Of a stretch of 64,000 nt of DNA, positions 22,920 to 34,886 are shown piece by piece; positions within the stretch are counted from its first letter, which is position 1, and the number at the start of each line of letters is the position of its first letter. Source of the DNA: Neoscytalidium dimidiatum (Eukaryota; Ascomycota; Dothideomycetes; Botryosphaeriales; Botryosphaeriaceae). The stretch spans positions 1,674,001 to 1,738,000 of the forward strand of contig CM074698.1 in NCBI GenBank assembly GCA_037367355.1, given 5' to 3'. Below the pieces are notes generated by a model that saw only the letters and a program-made list of their open reading frames with translations, was not told the DNA's origin and made no database searches. The position numbers and the translations under genes are program-made.

Positions 22920-23825
22920 GGAGGGCGCAGTGAAAGTGGACAGGTGACGAGTAAGAAAAAAAAAAAACCAAAACAACCAATACCCCGGAAAGAAAAAGAA
23001 ACACAAAAATGGGTAACGTGGACATGACGGAATGAACGGTTATGGTCGGTTGCGGATTGGTCGGCGGTGGATCAACAACCCACGCAAAAACAAAAAAAAA
23101 AGGCAACTCATCTTTGTCCCTCTCTTGGCTACGACATACGATGATGATTGGGCAGGATGTCTTGTGTTTTATGCGCTTGCTTGCATGATTGAAGCGCCGG
23201 AAAAGAAGAAGGGTTCTATGGATAGAGCTGGCGGCTGTTTCTCGGACATTGGGGCATACCAACCTTTTCAACCTTCTTGTGCATACTTTCTTCAACCCCT
23301 TTTCTTCTTTTTATCCCGTATGTTCATCTCTTTCCTATGTTAAGGCGCTTCGGATTTCGCCATTTGAGCGTTCAGTGAGGACTCTGAACATTGTTGATGT
23401 CTACTATGGTCCCTGTCTATAGGTACAGCGCCTCCAATCTCCTGTCTATATGAGAAACTATATCTGAGATACCACGAATGAATGCGTCGTCGTACTGAAG
23501 CAGATTCAACGCGGTGAGTGTGAAGTGATTTTCGACTTGTTGCAGGAGATCGCGAAGTGAATTCATGCCTGATGTGCATAACGTCTCGGACCATGGCTTG
23601 GCCCTCATGCTTCTCTTTCATCATTCTTGTCCTAGCAAAGACGACAAGCAGCAAAAAGCACCGGTCGTCAATGCGAGTTTTTGATTTCTTGTCTCAAGTC
23701 AAACGAAATACTCGTCACGTCTCCTATCTGAGCAACCGCAACCCCCCCCCCCCCCCGGCAAGTGAACAAACCACCCCACTCGGCTCAACCCTTCGTCCCG
23801 TGTCTCCCTCCCTTCCCTCCCCTTC
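22920..23825. other. Intergenic region, convergent gene ends
   Basis: About 0.9 kb between the stops of the Zn2Cys6 gene (+) and the small membrane protein (-). Contains several poly-A runs after the first stop and a C15 run at 23742-23756. No gene seen. Confidence 0.6.
23742..23756. repeat. C15 homopolymer
   Basis: Fifteen consecutive C on the plus strand. Prone to assembly length error. Confidence 0.85.
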
Positions 23826-24701
23826 CTAATCACCCGCCCCCCTCCTCTCCACCCATAGAATCAAAAACGCCATCGCCCCGGCCAGCCAACCCGCGAACAG
23901 GCAATACGTCCTGAACCGATGCAACCCCCTCGTCCTCGTCCTCCCGCTCCCTCCATCCTCCCCGCCCTTCCTCCTCCCCGCACCGCCCCTTCCGCCCCTC
24001 CCACCGCCCCTCCCCCCCTCCCCTTCCGCCATCCCGGCCTCCTCGTCTCCCGCCGCGCTCCCGTCCCGCCCGCCCCGGCCGCTCCCCCGCGCCGCCTCCA
24101 TCGCCGCCAGCAGGTACCCCTCGACGAACGAGACCACCGCCCACGCCCACACCCAGTCGGGGACGTCGTGGGTGGCGGAGGCCGCGGAGGAGCGCCGGAT
24201 CAGGTAGCCGAAGGCGAGGAGGGCGGAGGCGGCGGCGGAGACGGCCTGCAGCGCGTAGGGGAGGGCGGCGAGGGCGGCGCGGACGTTGTCGGATCGCGGC
24301 GCCGCGGGGTTGCCCCGGGGAGGAGCGTCGTCGTCGTCGTCGTCGGCGGGGTGGCGGTTGGTGGTCGTGGCGGGGGTCGAGGGCAGGGGACGCAGTTCGA
24401 TTGGGCTGGGAGCGCGGTGGAGGCGATGGTGTTGTTGTTGTTGTTGTTGTTGTTGTTGTCGGGGGCTGGTCGTGGTGGTGATGCGCTGGAGGGTTGAGGA
24501 GGAGGAGGAGGAGGAGGAGGAGGTCGGGATGGGGTCGGCGAACGGATTGCCGTAGAGGGAGGGCGTTGGGGAGGAGTCTGCGAATGGGTCGAATGGGTCG
24601 TTCGTGTTTCTCTGTGTTGTTGATGGCTCGTGGTTGGCGAAAGGGTTGGGATGCGATGGGCGCGGGTGCGCGGTCACGTCGAGGGAGGGTTTGCGGGTCA
24701 T
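23826..24701 (-). CDS. Hypothetical membrane protein, low-complexity N-terminus
   Basis: Single-exon frame of 291 residues; no family recognised. Residues 1-60 are rich in Pro, Asn and Phe with repeated NPFA/DPFA motifs (HPNPFANHEP, NDPFDPFADSS, YGNPFADP). A Ser run encoded by GGA/TCC triplets and a poly-Gln tract encoded by the GTT array at 24428-24460 follow. The C-terminal half has three or four hydrophobic segments: AALAALPYALQAVSAAASAL, WVWAWAVVSFVEGYLLAAM and YCLFAGWLAGAMAFLILWV. A Gly/Arg-rich charged loop separates the last two. The DPF/NPF repeats resemble endocytic adaptor-binding motifs, which may be coincidental. The hydrophobic segments and TATA-like upstream element support a real gene; function unknown. 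Confidence 0.7.
   Translation of the reverse strand: MTRKPSLDVTAHPRPSHPNPFANHEPSTTQRNTNDPFDPFADSSPTPSLYGNPFADPIPTSSSSSSSSSTLQRITTTTSPRQQQQQQQQQHHRLHRAPSPIELRPLPSTPATTTNRHPADDDDDDAPPRGNPAAPRSDNVRAALAALPYALQAVSAAASALLAFGYLIRRSSAASATHDVPDWVWAWAVVSFVEGYLLAAMEAARGSGRGGRDGSAAGDEEAGMAEGEGGRGGGRGGRGGAGRRKGGEDGGSGRTRTRGLHRFRTYCLFAGWLAGAMAFLILWVERRGAGD
24428..24460. repeat. (GTT)n microsatellite encoding poly-Gln
   Basis: About eleven GTT triplets on the plus strand, read as CAA (Gln) on the minus strand within the membrane protein gene. Confidence 0.85.
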
Positions 24702-27222
24702 GGTTGCGGCCCAGGTCGCGCTCTTCGTGGTGGTTATTGTTGTTGTGATGTTCGAGGCGGGCGGTGATGGCCGTTGTGGTTTGTATCAGTATTTCGATGA
24801 GGAAATAGTAACTTTGAGGTAGCGGGGGCGTAGGAGGATATTTATATATGTTATGGTTGGCGAGGTGTGTGGTATTGTTGAGGTGTTCCCGGGCTCCGTG
24901 AGTTCTCCTACCATGGTTCGGCTGGTAGTAAAAAGTGGTAAAGGGTTAGGGTCTACTTTCTGTTCCTTGCCACTTCTGTCTGCTACGAACAACAAGACCT
25001 TTTGGAAGATACACATCATGATCGAGTGACTCGAAGGGTTGGTGGTTTATAGGCGGATCAAATGCTACTTTTGCACATGCTTTCAAAATTACTGAATCAG
25101 GAAAGGTCTATGAAAACACTAGCACAATTTAGGAAAGTTACTTTACGAACTATGTAACAGTCCAGCCGTCTTGGAGTTCAGTTAGCCGTGTATTGCAAAG
25201 AGGCTCGTTTCCACGATCATTTTATACGGATTTCACGCTACCTCGTTCCTAACGTTCGTTGGAGGACTAAATCTGCATGAATTTGGCAAGATGGGATCTA
25301 AAGATACACCAGGACGGAACTTCATACTGCATGCCACACCTACAGTCCCGGATGAGTGCTGCGAAGCTCATAGGCCCTGAACGGAAATTGGAAACGCGTG
25401 AAGAGACCAAGACACCATGGGGCAGCAAGAAAAGACAGACACCGCCACGACTTCGAGGGTAGCGACAAAAATCTACCTTTGCAAAGAAGCTTAAACCCCG
25501 AAATCATGACTGTAAGCATCCAGTCTCCAGAATTTCAAATTCGCACCGCTCCGGTCCAATCAACCTCATCTCCCATAGCCATGACGTAGGCAAAACTTCA
25601 CACCATTTTCTTTTAGCCGCATAAACGAACAACAGTCAAATATCCTGCTTGAGAAACTTTTCTTGACCCGCCATCCTCAGACAAGTCGTTTTCTTGGTAA
25701 GTACCTTTGTACACACAACCAAGGCAGAAACGCAATGCGCGCTCCGAAGATCGGTCTGATGAATAAACTCGCAGCTTTCGCTGCCCTTTCATGCCTGCAA
25801 GCAAAAGAAAAGATAAGCCCGACAAACAGGGCCGAATAGCAATAGAATCTGCAAACCAAAAGGGCCAAAGACGGCAATAATCGCGGCGACAGACTATAAG
25901 AGGGCAGATCGGCAGGCCCAGTCGGAACGCCAGGCTAGCTTTCCGCTTTCCGAGACGTCCTTGACGCTACCGGGGCGGCAGCCGGAAAAATCCAGACAAG
26001 GGTGGACGAGAATGGGTGGAGGCTGATCAGAGACATCAGCTGCTTTTTTTTTTTTTTTTTAATTATTTCCGGCACTTGGGCTCGATGGCATCGATTTGTC
26101 TTACGTGCGAAGATGCATGGAAGAACGGGCAATAATAGCATGACAATAATCACGCGCGCCCCGCGCGTCGTTGTCTTTAAATTTCATTTCCCTTCTACAC
26201 GCCGCGTTCGCCGCGTTCCCCGAAACACTGGTTTGGTCGGCACCGTGCCCGCAGCTCCAGCGCAACGGCGAGCGCGGCTGTGCCGGTTCTTCATGCCTGC
26301 AGCGAAAGACGAAGAGTCCGAGGCAAGAATAAGGGACGGAGCACGCCATGGAGAAAGGCACTTCAATAAACGCAATCAAATTAATAGACTGACTGCATTC
26401 GGACTCGGAGAGGGGTGGCAGCGGCCAACGGGTCAAGGCAATCTATTCTGGCAGGGCTGATTGGGCGATCGTACTGCTTAGCTGCCGCTTCGCTTCGGCG
26501 ATCGGAGTGCGATTATGCTGGTGCGGCGGCGGACGGACAGCTTTGTAGTTCGAATATAAGAGTGCTTGCTGGGAGATCCACGTCCTACAAGCCGTCGCGC
26601 CGGAGGAATCGACCGCGCATCGCCAAGTTACCGGACGGCGCAAGGTTCGGTATGAGAAACGGTGCCGGCCGGGAGCAATTTTGGTTGCCCGTCCTTCCGC
26701 GGTCGCAGGAATCGAAAAGAAAAAAAAAATAAAAAGGGATGCTTGACTGTGTTGTTCGAATCGTTCCCTTCCCGCGTCGGCGTCGCAGGACTGGGGTTTC
26801 AAAACGAACGCCCGGAAATTGTCAGACGCGGGCGCGCTCACTTCATTTCCTGTCGTTCATGCAAAACTCTCTCTCTATAAGCGTTGTCGAAAACACCCGT
26901 TCCGCTGTGTGACGGACGGGGACCCTTCCCTCTTTCAACTCTAATAGCGCCAACAACTCCCACTCGCTTCGGTGGTGACGTACACGAGAAAAAGGGCATG
27001 AACTCCGCTGCCCATTTTCCCTTCTGGACCCTTTCGACAAGGGATCGCCCGCCGTTTCGAAACCCGCCCTCTCTCCGCTCGAATCGCGGCCGCGACGAAC
27101 GCGGAGACTCCCCGCATCTTGCGACTACGCTCTCTGCTCCGGTGGGGCGCGCGACGACAGCGAGGACTCCCGCTGCCGTTGCTCCTCCTCTTCCTCCTCG
27201 TCCTCGTCCTCCCTCTTCCTGC
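24702..27222. other. Gene-free intergenic region (2.5 kb)
   Basis: Contains the promoter of the small membrane protein on its left and the 3' flank of the first MFS gene on its right. From about 25.0 to 25.9 kb it is more AT-rich than the surroundings. Poly-T (26044-26060) and poly-A (about 26720) runs occur. Frames of 60-150 codons have no recognisable features. Confidence 0.55.
24841..24848 (-). promoter_or_regulatory. TATA-like element for the small membrane protein gene
   Basis: Read on the minus strand as TATATAAA, about 140 bases upstream of the inferred ATG at 24701. Good consensus match and spacing for a fungal core promoter. Confidence 0.4.
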
Positions 27223-28953
27223 TCAATCTCCCTCGTCAGCCCCTCCCGCCGGCCCTTCCCCGCCGTCCAGGCGGATGCACAGCATCAGCGCCCCACTCAC
27301 GGCGATCATGCCGCCGCAGACGACGAAGGGCAGCCCGCCGCCCGCGAGCGGGCCGTCGCCGGCGTCGAGCCCGTGGTCGAAGAGGGCGGCGAAGGCGGGC
27401 GTGCCGACCATCACGCCCGCCATGTCGACCAGCGTCAGCACCGTGTACAGCCGCGCGACGTGGTGCGGCTCCACGAAGCTCGTCACCAGGCTGCGCGTCA
27501 GGTAGAAGAAGCCCCAGCCCGCCACCTCGAAGGGGATGGCCGCGATGAGGAGCGGCAGCGTCGGCGCGATTCCAACGCCGAAGAGGCCGAAGGAGAGGGA
27601 GAGGGCGGTCCATCGGCCCAGCAGCAGGTCTTTGCGCTGCGAGGGCATGCCGAAGCGGCTCGTGAGGTAGTGGTTGATGAACGGCATGATCACGAGGAGG
27701 TCGATGACGACTAGGGCGGATAAGAAGGCGAGGACGAGCGTGGAGCGGGCGATCGGGATGTGGAATCGTGCAGAAGCGTATTGCACAAGGAGGTCGCCCG
27801 AATTGTTAATAAGCAGATGCGCCCAGTAGGTTGACACGAGTATGGCGACGCGGATGTCAGACCAGAGGAACGCGGTGGATTTGCGGATTTGCTCTGGTAG
27901 CTGGCGGATCCGCTGCGCGAGCGTCGCAGCACTTTCAGGCAACGATGTTGCACCGTCGGTGACGTCGGTTTTGCCCTCTGAGGTGTAATCCAGAGTTTCG
28001 GGCAGCAGAGAGGCCAACAGAGACATCAAACCGTAGAGGACTGTGCCGACTAGGGTTGGTACAAAAAGACCGAATTGCATGAGGAAAGCTGCCATAGGCG
28101 ACGAAATGAAGACGGAAAATAGCGAAGAAGCGCCGTAGCGGAAGAACATGTTAACCCTGTCATCATCAATCAGTACTAATGATGTAGACGTATGTGTAGA
28201 AAGGAGTGGTGTACCTTTCTTCTTGAGGCATGACATCAGCAACGACCGTGTAGGTCACAGCAGAAAAAACGGGCGCCCCGCCAGTGATAGAATATAGGCC
28301 GGTCAGCCAGATGGCCCTGATTGGGAATGTCTTCCAGAAATAACCTGCCAAATGCCATCAGAACACGCTCGCAGCGCCGTGACCCGAGATCCACCCACAG
28401 ACGACCTGTATCCATATCTGTCTCGCGAGTAAAGCAAATGTGGTGAATAGGAGGACGGGTTTCCGGCCGTAAATGTCGGCGTAGTAGCCCCAGGGGATGG
28501 CGAGCGTGATACCTGCGCCGGGATTCAGCAAAACACGAGATGAGGGACCATCCCTAAGCCAAGGATGTTCTAACTCCCAATGGATTCAAAGAAGGTCTGC
28601 CATGCTCTCAACATGGCAACCTCTCCCTGAACATAATGTGTCTTGCAGAACTCCTCTGGCACAGCATCTCCTCCGTCACGGCCGATCATACTAGGGTCGT
28701 TCTGCTCATAGTATTGCCGGCAGTATATCGATTCGTAGATTCGTGTCAATGCAGGCCCAGAGATATTATCACCCAGCGTTCCAGCTACAATGATCAGCAG
28801 AAACAAGTATGATATGGCCGCAGGGCTCCACCGCTTCGATCCGACGTGGCTCGGCGAGGGCGAAGTTGGTGGGAGGAGAGGCGATCGCTCGCTGGGGCTT
28901 TCGGTCGGGGTGGCGTCGTCTCCGTGGCCGGTAGCGGAATGTGAGACGGCCAT
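27223..28953 (-). CDS. Major facilitator superfamily transporter
   Basis: Predicted 12-TM secondary carrier of 518 residues. Inferred exons (minus strand): 28953-28575, 28512-28399, 28344-28215 and 28156-27223. The first donor is a weak GTTAGA, but it joins FFESIG to SITLAIPWGYYADIYGRKP in frame, reconstituting the MFS loop 2-3 signature. The N-terminus holds an acidic ERSPLLPP motif common in vacuolar or endosomal fungal carriers. TM1 is YLFLLIIVAGTLGDNISGPAL. A cysteine-containing extracellular loop follows (SIYCRQYYEQNDPS). Later parts include FPIRAIWLTGLYSITGG, a central soluble loop, and C-terminal helices ending in a Gly/Asp tail. Substrate unknown; the fold suggests proton-coupled uptake or efflux of a small molecule. 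The upstream neighbour is another MFS gene on the same strand. Confidence 0.88.
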
Positions 28954-29733
28954 GGCAGCCTTCGTTCGGTTCTTGACGGGTTGAGAGATGGGGCACCGGT
29001 CGGTCTTCGCTATGGGGCTGGCATTGTTAAAGTTATGATTGCTGCCTGATTGCGAGTCGCCAGCGAGGGGATAGGGTTGCGGGAACTCCGACGCGGAGTG
29101 AGCTGGTAGGTCGTCGAGCTCCGATACGGGATAAGAAGCTAAACGTCGCGATTGGCTCTCCCGAAGGATTGCGCCATGTCGCGTCTTGAGCTGTATCGAA
29201 CAGGAAGCTCGCGGGCCAGAGGCTGATCACTCAGCGTCGGAGCGAGCATGGCGGAGATTTGTAGATAGATGGCGCCATGGTTTACAAACGAACGACAGTA
29301 CACGTGCTGTGCATGGAGGCGTAGGTGAATATGGAGAAGCTTCTGATCAGATCTGCGGGGGCCAATGACGACGGTGCGTGCTGAGATGTGGCGTAACTGA
29401 TCACGAGTCATGCTGCACCGCCGGCCACAGCTCCTTTCAAGTTACCTAATGAGCGCGCCCGCCAAGCCTGGGGCATTTGCTAATTCGTGACAAACACGTT
29501 CCACCGTAGGCCAATTCCAATGTCGTAAAGGTAAGCAGCATGACCGCGTGTCTGCCCGCAAGGGGGGGATCTATATAGGTCAGCCGCCGCAGCAGCACCG
29601 CGCCCGCTGCCGACCCTCCCTCCCTTTGCACATCCCGCATCTCACCAGTCCCCAAGCAGCCTCAAGCTCTAGACATTGAATTTCTTTGCATTTTACACGA
29701 TCCAAACTCTTGCCGCCTCTCGTCGGCATCTAT
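28954..29733. other. Intergenic region between two MFS genes
   Basis: About 0.8 kb, containing the promoter of the 27.2-kb MFS gene and the 3' flank of the 29.7-kb MFS gene. A CTATATAG sequence lies near 29570, too far from the start codon to assign. No gene seen. Confidence 0.55.
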
Positions 29734-31791
29734 CTAGATGATGGTGTCATACTCCGGGTTGACCCAGCTTGGCTGGCCCGTCTTGGCCCTGATCGAAGGG
29801 CCGAAGTAATGGATCAGGCCCAGAGCCGGAACACAGAAGAAAAAGGTGATGATGCCCTGGGCCGCGAATGTCCAGGTGTACCCGTTCGCATCCACCCACG
29901 GTACGATGAAGAACGGGTTGACGAAAGCGCTGAGGTTGAGGATCACGGCGTAGAAGGTAATCATGCTCATCGACTGCAGCGGGTAGCAATCGACAACATA
30001 TGCCGCGATCACGGTGTTGCCCATCTGGATTCCTGCCGCGACTACACATCTCGTCAGCAAATCTGGTACCATGAGAAAGAGCTTGGAAACTTACAGAGGA
30101 AGAATGCAACCTGTCCGACCATCCAGTGGTAGGCCTTGTCGATGGAAATACCCCAGATGATCAGCCCGATGGCAGTGATCAGGCTAGCAGGGTATGCGAG
30201 CCACAGACGCATCTCAGCGACCTTGACTCCTCCATTTTTCTTGGTCAGCTTCTTCACCAGCCAGTCCGAGAGAGTGCCGGAGCAGAAGACCTCGGCGAAG
30301 AGCGTTCCAAGGATCAGGCCAATGAACAGCAGCCCCTGGATCTGAGGCTGGTACTGGATGTAGGCTGTCGGGATGTAGGTAATAATGGAGAGGATCCACC
30401 AGTACCACCCGAAAGAGTAAATGCAGATGGTGGCCGACACCGCGGCGTACTTCCAGGTCTTGATGAAGCGGACAAGGGCGTCCCAGATCTTCGGGTGCCG
30501 CATGCCGGGGACTGGTGTGACGTTGAGGAAGGGAAGCTGCAGGGTGCGCTTCAATGCGACGTCCCCTGCGACACTCGGCCTGCGCTCCGTCTTCTCGACG
30601 TCGATGGCTGCTGAGTCGCTCTCGCTGTACGGCATTCTGGTCAACATGGTGTTCCGCGGATACAGCGTCTCCGGAAGGAATACGATCTCGGCGATGAGGA
30701 CGACGCCGAACAGGATGGCATTCAGCCATTGCACCCAGTACTGGTCGACAATGTTCATGAACCCACCAATGAGCGGGCCCATGAGAAGACCCTGGTCGAT
30801 GGCCAGCACCCACAGTCCCACCTTCTGCCCTCTCTCATACTCATAATACATGTCGTTAATGATGGCCAGTCCGACCGTGGAAGCAGGGGCAACCCCTAGA
30901 CCTTGAAAGAATCTTGCGGCCATGTATCCGCCGTAGTTTGGTGCCTTCGCTGCGCCAATCGTCGAAGCAAAAGCCATGGTCGTGCCGACGATAAAAACGA
31001 TGCGACGACCATAGATGTCGGCCAGGGAAGACCAGATCAAAGGGCCGACTGCGAGACCCAGTGCAGGAATCGCCACGGTCCAGTTCATCTGCGCGAGCGA
31101 TATGTTGTACTGCTCCATCACAAGAGCAAAGGACGGCACTTCAAATGGGTTAGCTGCTGCGTTCTTCCTCCTTCCCTTCCCTCCTTTTCTCCTCACCTGT
31201 GGTAGTCGTCAAATACGTGAAGAGCCAATACCTATCCTTGGTTAGCGTTTGCATCACTGTTTCGGAAGTTGGCGTTGAAGAATTGCGCGCTGGTTCCAAG
31301 GAATGGTGTTGAGATTTTGGAACGTGCTAGGTCCGAGGTGCATCAACCCCCTGGGAGAAAATGCAACACACGATAGGCAGGTGAAATCGTCACACGGATA
31401 CAGATGCACATTCAGCGTTGCAAGGTTCGCATCCAGATGCACGCTTCAACTCCATGCGTGTGATGCGGGCTCCCGGAGATCTCACCACACCTCAGATGAC
31501 GTGTGCTAACGCGGCAGAAGGAAAACGGGATCGTTCAAGAAAGACTTACAAGGCCATGACAATAGCAAGAATAGTGTTCTTCTTCGCCTTCGACCAGTTC
31601 AACGGGTCAAGGGGGTCTGAGGTAGGCTGTGGATGCAACCTCAGGCCATCCTTCAACACCACGGCCAAATCGGACTCGATGGCGCCAGCCATCTTCTCGT
31701 TGTCGGAGCCGGGGTGGACAGCGGGCTTGGCCTCGTCACTCGTCTTCTCGCTCACCGGCAGCTCTGCCACGGCGTTGCCGGCTGGATCCAT
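29734..31791 (-). CDS. MFS transporter, DHA1-like (drug/polyamine:H+ antiporter family)
   Basis: Predicted plasma-membrane carrier of 542 residues. Inferred exons (minus strand): 31791-31550, 31231-31197 (35 nt), 31138-30095 and 30041-29734. The soluble N-terminus ends in LHPQPTSDPLDPLNWSK, a hallmark preceding TM1 in fungal DHA1-type carriers of the Hol1/multidrug group. The MFS loop signature is ADIYGRRIVFIVG. An ARFFQGLGVAPASTVG helix is typical of TM4-5. A cytosolic loop with TRMPYSESD follows VFLPETLYPRN, then six further helices. The protein ends WVNPEYDTII. Intron 1 is about 318 nt and followed by a 35-nt exon encoding YWLFTYLTTTT. Family members in yeasts export drugs or move polyamines; the substrate here is not determined. 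A TATATA sequence lies about 95 bases upstream. Confidence 0.9.
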
Positions 31792-33257
31792 GACGGCGCG
31801 CTGTCGGAATGGGAGGAAGGTGCAGCTGTGGGAGGGGAACGATGGGGCGGCGACTGAGGCTAACGTCCGTGACGGCGGCGCGGGTATATAAGGTTACGCA
31901 GATCGTGGGCGAGACACACAGCTGGGACAAAAGGAAAAAAAAAAGAGCATTGCGATATGGGTCGGGATCCGAGTGGGTGCCGGGAGCTGGGTGCTGGATG
32001 CTGGGTGCTGGGCGTGTGGCACAGAGACGTCCCCGAGGGACGGGCTGCAGACACGGCGTCTCTCTGGTATCGGGCACAGCTCATTACTGAAGAATTTCCC
32101 TCATCTATCGCAAGCTCGTGCAGCCGTCCCCTGCTGCTTGGAGCGATGCTTATCTCGTTGGAGGAGGGAAGGCCGGGGCGCGTGCAGGGTTTGATTCGCC
32201 GCAGGCGTCGGGGTCCATTCTTCTAAGTTACGGAGGGCTTCTAATCTGAGCCTGGTATCATTACGCCGAGTCAGGAAAATGCGCGACGGTCGGCTTGGCA
32301 GCAGTGGCCCGGATTGGAGCAGTGAGCGGCTGTGCCGCGACGAACCACGCAAGCGAGTCCCTTATGCCTGACGGTTGCTGTGTTATTTACCCACGTCCGG
32401 GGCAGCCCTCGCAGCCCTCGCAGAGCTCTCGCCAGGCCTCGCAGCCCCCCCGGACGCCGTCTCCCGCAGCGCCGGAGCCCGCCGCCAAGACGCCCTACGC
32501 GGAATATGGCCCTCCAGCCCTCCAGCGTCCCCTCCCCTCCCCCAGTCCCAAGGGGCCCCCAAGACGGCCTGCTAGCGCTCCAGACATGGCAACGCGACGG
32601 TAATACAACGCCGCCAGATTCACCCTGAGCCTTGCTCGCCTGCGTCGCGACACCGCCTGCCTCAAGCCATCAATGCCATGCCGTTCATGTCGTCAGCTCA
32701 CTCTGATCGCTAGCTCTGTACAGTAGATTGCGACCATCGCGTCCTGGCGTCCCGGCTGCGCCGCCCGACCATGTTCTCCACACACGTAACACTTACCCGC
32801 GGTCTTTAGTCACCCGTGCTCTGCCGTGTGGACGATAAGCCTCTCCGCCACTCATCGTGCTCCCGCCTCCGCACCCAGGACGTTTGACTGTTTCCATTGC
32901 GCTCGACAGCCCTGCCGTGACGCCCTGCCGATCCGCCCCGGTGAGCGCGCGCTAGCTGCTCACGATAGGCCTGACGCCGACGCCGACGCCGACACTGCTC
33001 ATGACTGTCGGCATGACTACCCAGCCCGAGCTGTTCCTGTTACCCAACATGCCAATGCAAGATTCTCGGTCGAATGTGCTCTGTTTGATCTCTCTCCCTC
33101 CGTGCAGACTGCTAACTGTTCCTGGTCCTGCATGTGCAATGGCCCCTCCGTTATTTGACTGACCTAATTCCCCGCCTGTCGACATCACAGTGCTCCCGAA
33201 TCTGCCTCCCGACCATTGTCACCCCTCGTGCCCCGCTCCCCGTTGCACCTCGTCGCC
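31792..33257. other. Divergent intergenic region (MFS - / MATE +)
   Basis: About 1.5 kb between two divergently transcribed transporter genes. Contains degenerate GTGCTGG-type repeats near 31.98 kb and pyrimidine-rich leader sequence before the MATE start. Short frames show no domain features. Confidence 0.55.
31885..31890 (-). promoter_or_regulatory. TATA-like element for the DHA1-like MFS gene
   Basis: TATATA in otherwise GC-rich DNA, about 95 bases upstream of the ATG at 31791. A convincing core promoter position. Confidence 0.5.
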
Positions 33258-34886
33258 ATGGAGAGCAGACAGGAGGACGTCGCCAGCGCGAAGTCCTGGC
33301 TCCCCAATTTCATCCGCCGAAGCAGGGAACGAGGAGACGACGACAACCCCTCGGGAACTCCGAGCGAGCGTACCTCTCTTCTACCGCCAAGAGAGCGCGA
33401 AGAGGGGGAAGTGTACGACCTGGAGGATGGAGACCGCAGCACCACCCAGCTCGTGCTGTCCGAATTCTGGATCCTCCTGAAAGGCTCAATCCCCGTCATC
33501 CTCGCCTACACGCTGCAGAACTCGCTGCAGACCATCTCCGTCCTGATCGTGGGCCGGCTCTCGCCTGAAGCGCTGGCGACCGCTGCCTTCTCCTACATGT
33601 TCGCCATGGCCACGGCCTGGCTGATTGCCCTCGGCGGCACCACGGCCATCGACACGCTCGCCTCGGCCAGCTTCACCGGGAGCAAGAACAAGCACGACCT
33701 GGGCGTGATCCTGCAGCGCGCCTTCTTCATCCTGGCTCTCTTCTACATCCCCGTAGCCATCCTGTGGGTCTGCGCCGAGCCCGTCTTCAAGCTGCTCGGG
33801 CAGGAAGACTACATCGCACGGGACTCGGCCAGGTTCCTGACGGTGCTGGTGCCGGGCGGTCTGGGGTACATCTACTTCGAGTGCCTAAAAAAGTACCTCC
33901 AGGCGCAGGGTGAGCTGTTCTCTCCGTAACATAGAGTTTTGAGACGTGCATCGAGCTGACCCCCCCAACACCCAGAAATCATGAGACCGGGCACCTACGT
34001 CCTCCTCATCACGTCCCCCCTCAACGCCGGCCTCAACTACCTCTTCGTCTACACCTTCGAGCTCGGCCTCCTCGGCGCGCCCTTCGCGACGGGCGTCTCC
34101 TACTGGCTCTCCTTCCTGCTGCTCCTCGCGTACGCGCGCTTCGTGCACGGCTGGGACTGCTGGGGCGGGTGGACGCGCAGGGCGTTCACGAACCTGCGCA
34201 CCTTCTCGCGGCTGGCCTTCCTGGGCGTCGTGCACGTGGGCACGGAGTGGTGGGCGTTCGAGATCGTGGCGCTCGCGGCGGGCCGGCTGGGCACGATCCC
34301 GCTGGCCGCGCAGTCGGTGATCATGACGACGGACCAGGTCATGAACACGATCCCGTTCGGCGTCGGCGTGGCGACGAGCGCGCGCGTGGGCAACCTGCTG
34401 GGCGCCCGCAACGCCCGCGGCGCCGCGCGCTCCGCCAACACGGCCGCCTGGCTGAGCATGCTGCTGGGCGCGCTCGTGCTCGCCGTGCTGATGGCCGTCA
34501 AGGACGTCTACGCCCGCCTCTTCAACGACGACCCGGACGTCGTCGGCCTCACCGCCCGCGTCATGCCCTACGTCGCCCTCTTCCAGATCGCAGACGGCCT
34601 GAACGGCAGCTGCGGCGGCGCGCTGCGCGGCATGGGCCGCCAGCACATCGGCGCCGCCGTCAACATCGTGAGTTACTATTGCGGCGCCCTTCCCCTCGGC
34701 ATCTACCTCGCCTTCCACGGCTGGGGCTTGGCGGGCCTGTGGGTCGGGCAGTGCATCGCGCTGTACTTGGTCGGCTTCCTCGAGTGGGCCATCGTCGCGT
34801 TCAGCGATTGGGAGAAGCAGGTGCGCAAGGCGTTTGAGCGCATGGATCACGATGACAGAGCGGAGCTGGGGGGAGCAAGACGCTAG
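33258..34886 (+). CDS. MATE family multidrug/toxic compound efflux transporter
   Basis: Predicted 12-TM MATE carrier of 520 residues that exchanges cations (H+ or Na+) for organic compounds. Exons are 33258-33909 and 33976-34886; the 66-nt intron starts GTGAGC and joins KYLQAQ to EIMRPGTYV. The ATG at 33258 is the first in frame. The cytosolic N-terminus has the ERTSLLPP motif seen in fungal MATE proteins, then STTQLVLSEFWILLKGSIPV. MATE signatures include the TM1-2 region YTLQNSLQTISVLIVGRLSP, ALGGTTAIDTLASASFTGSK and the second-repeat PFGVGVATSARVGNLLGA. The tail IVAFSDWEKQVRKAFERM also fits the fungal family. Codon usage is very GC-rich in the third position, creating long antisense frames that are not genes. 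Divergent from the DHA1-like gene and upstream of the agmatinase-like gene. Confidence 0.93.

Noticed and set aside
26745..26770. A GTTCGAATC-like sequence resembling a tRNA B box
   Set aside because: No matching A box, acceptor stem or cloverleaf could be folded around it.
34169..34837. A 222-codon plus-strand frame overlapping the MATE gene in another frame
   Set aside because: Arg/Gly/His-rich shadow translation of the MATE coding exon with no recognisable fold.
33885..34850. A 321-codon minus-strand open frame with Ala/Arg/Asp/Glu-rich translation
   Set aside because: It lies fully antisense to the MATE transporter gene. Strong GC bias at third codon positions removes stops on the opposite strand. 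It has no domain features.
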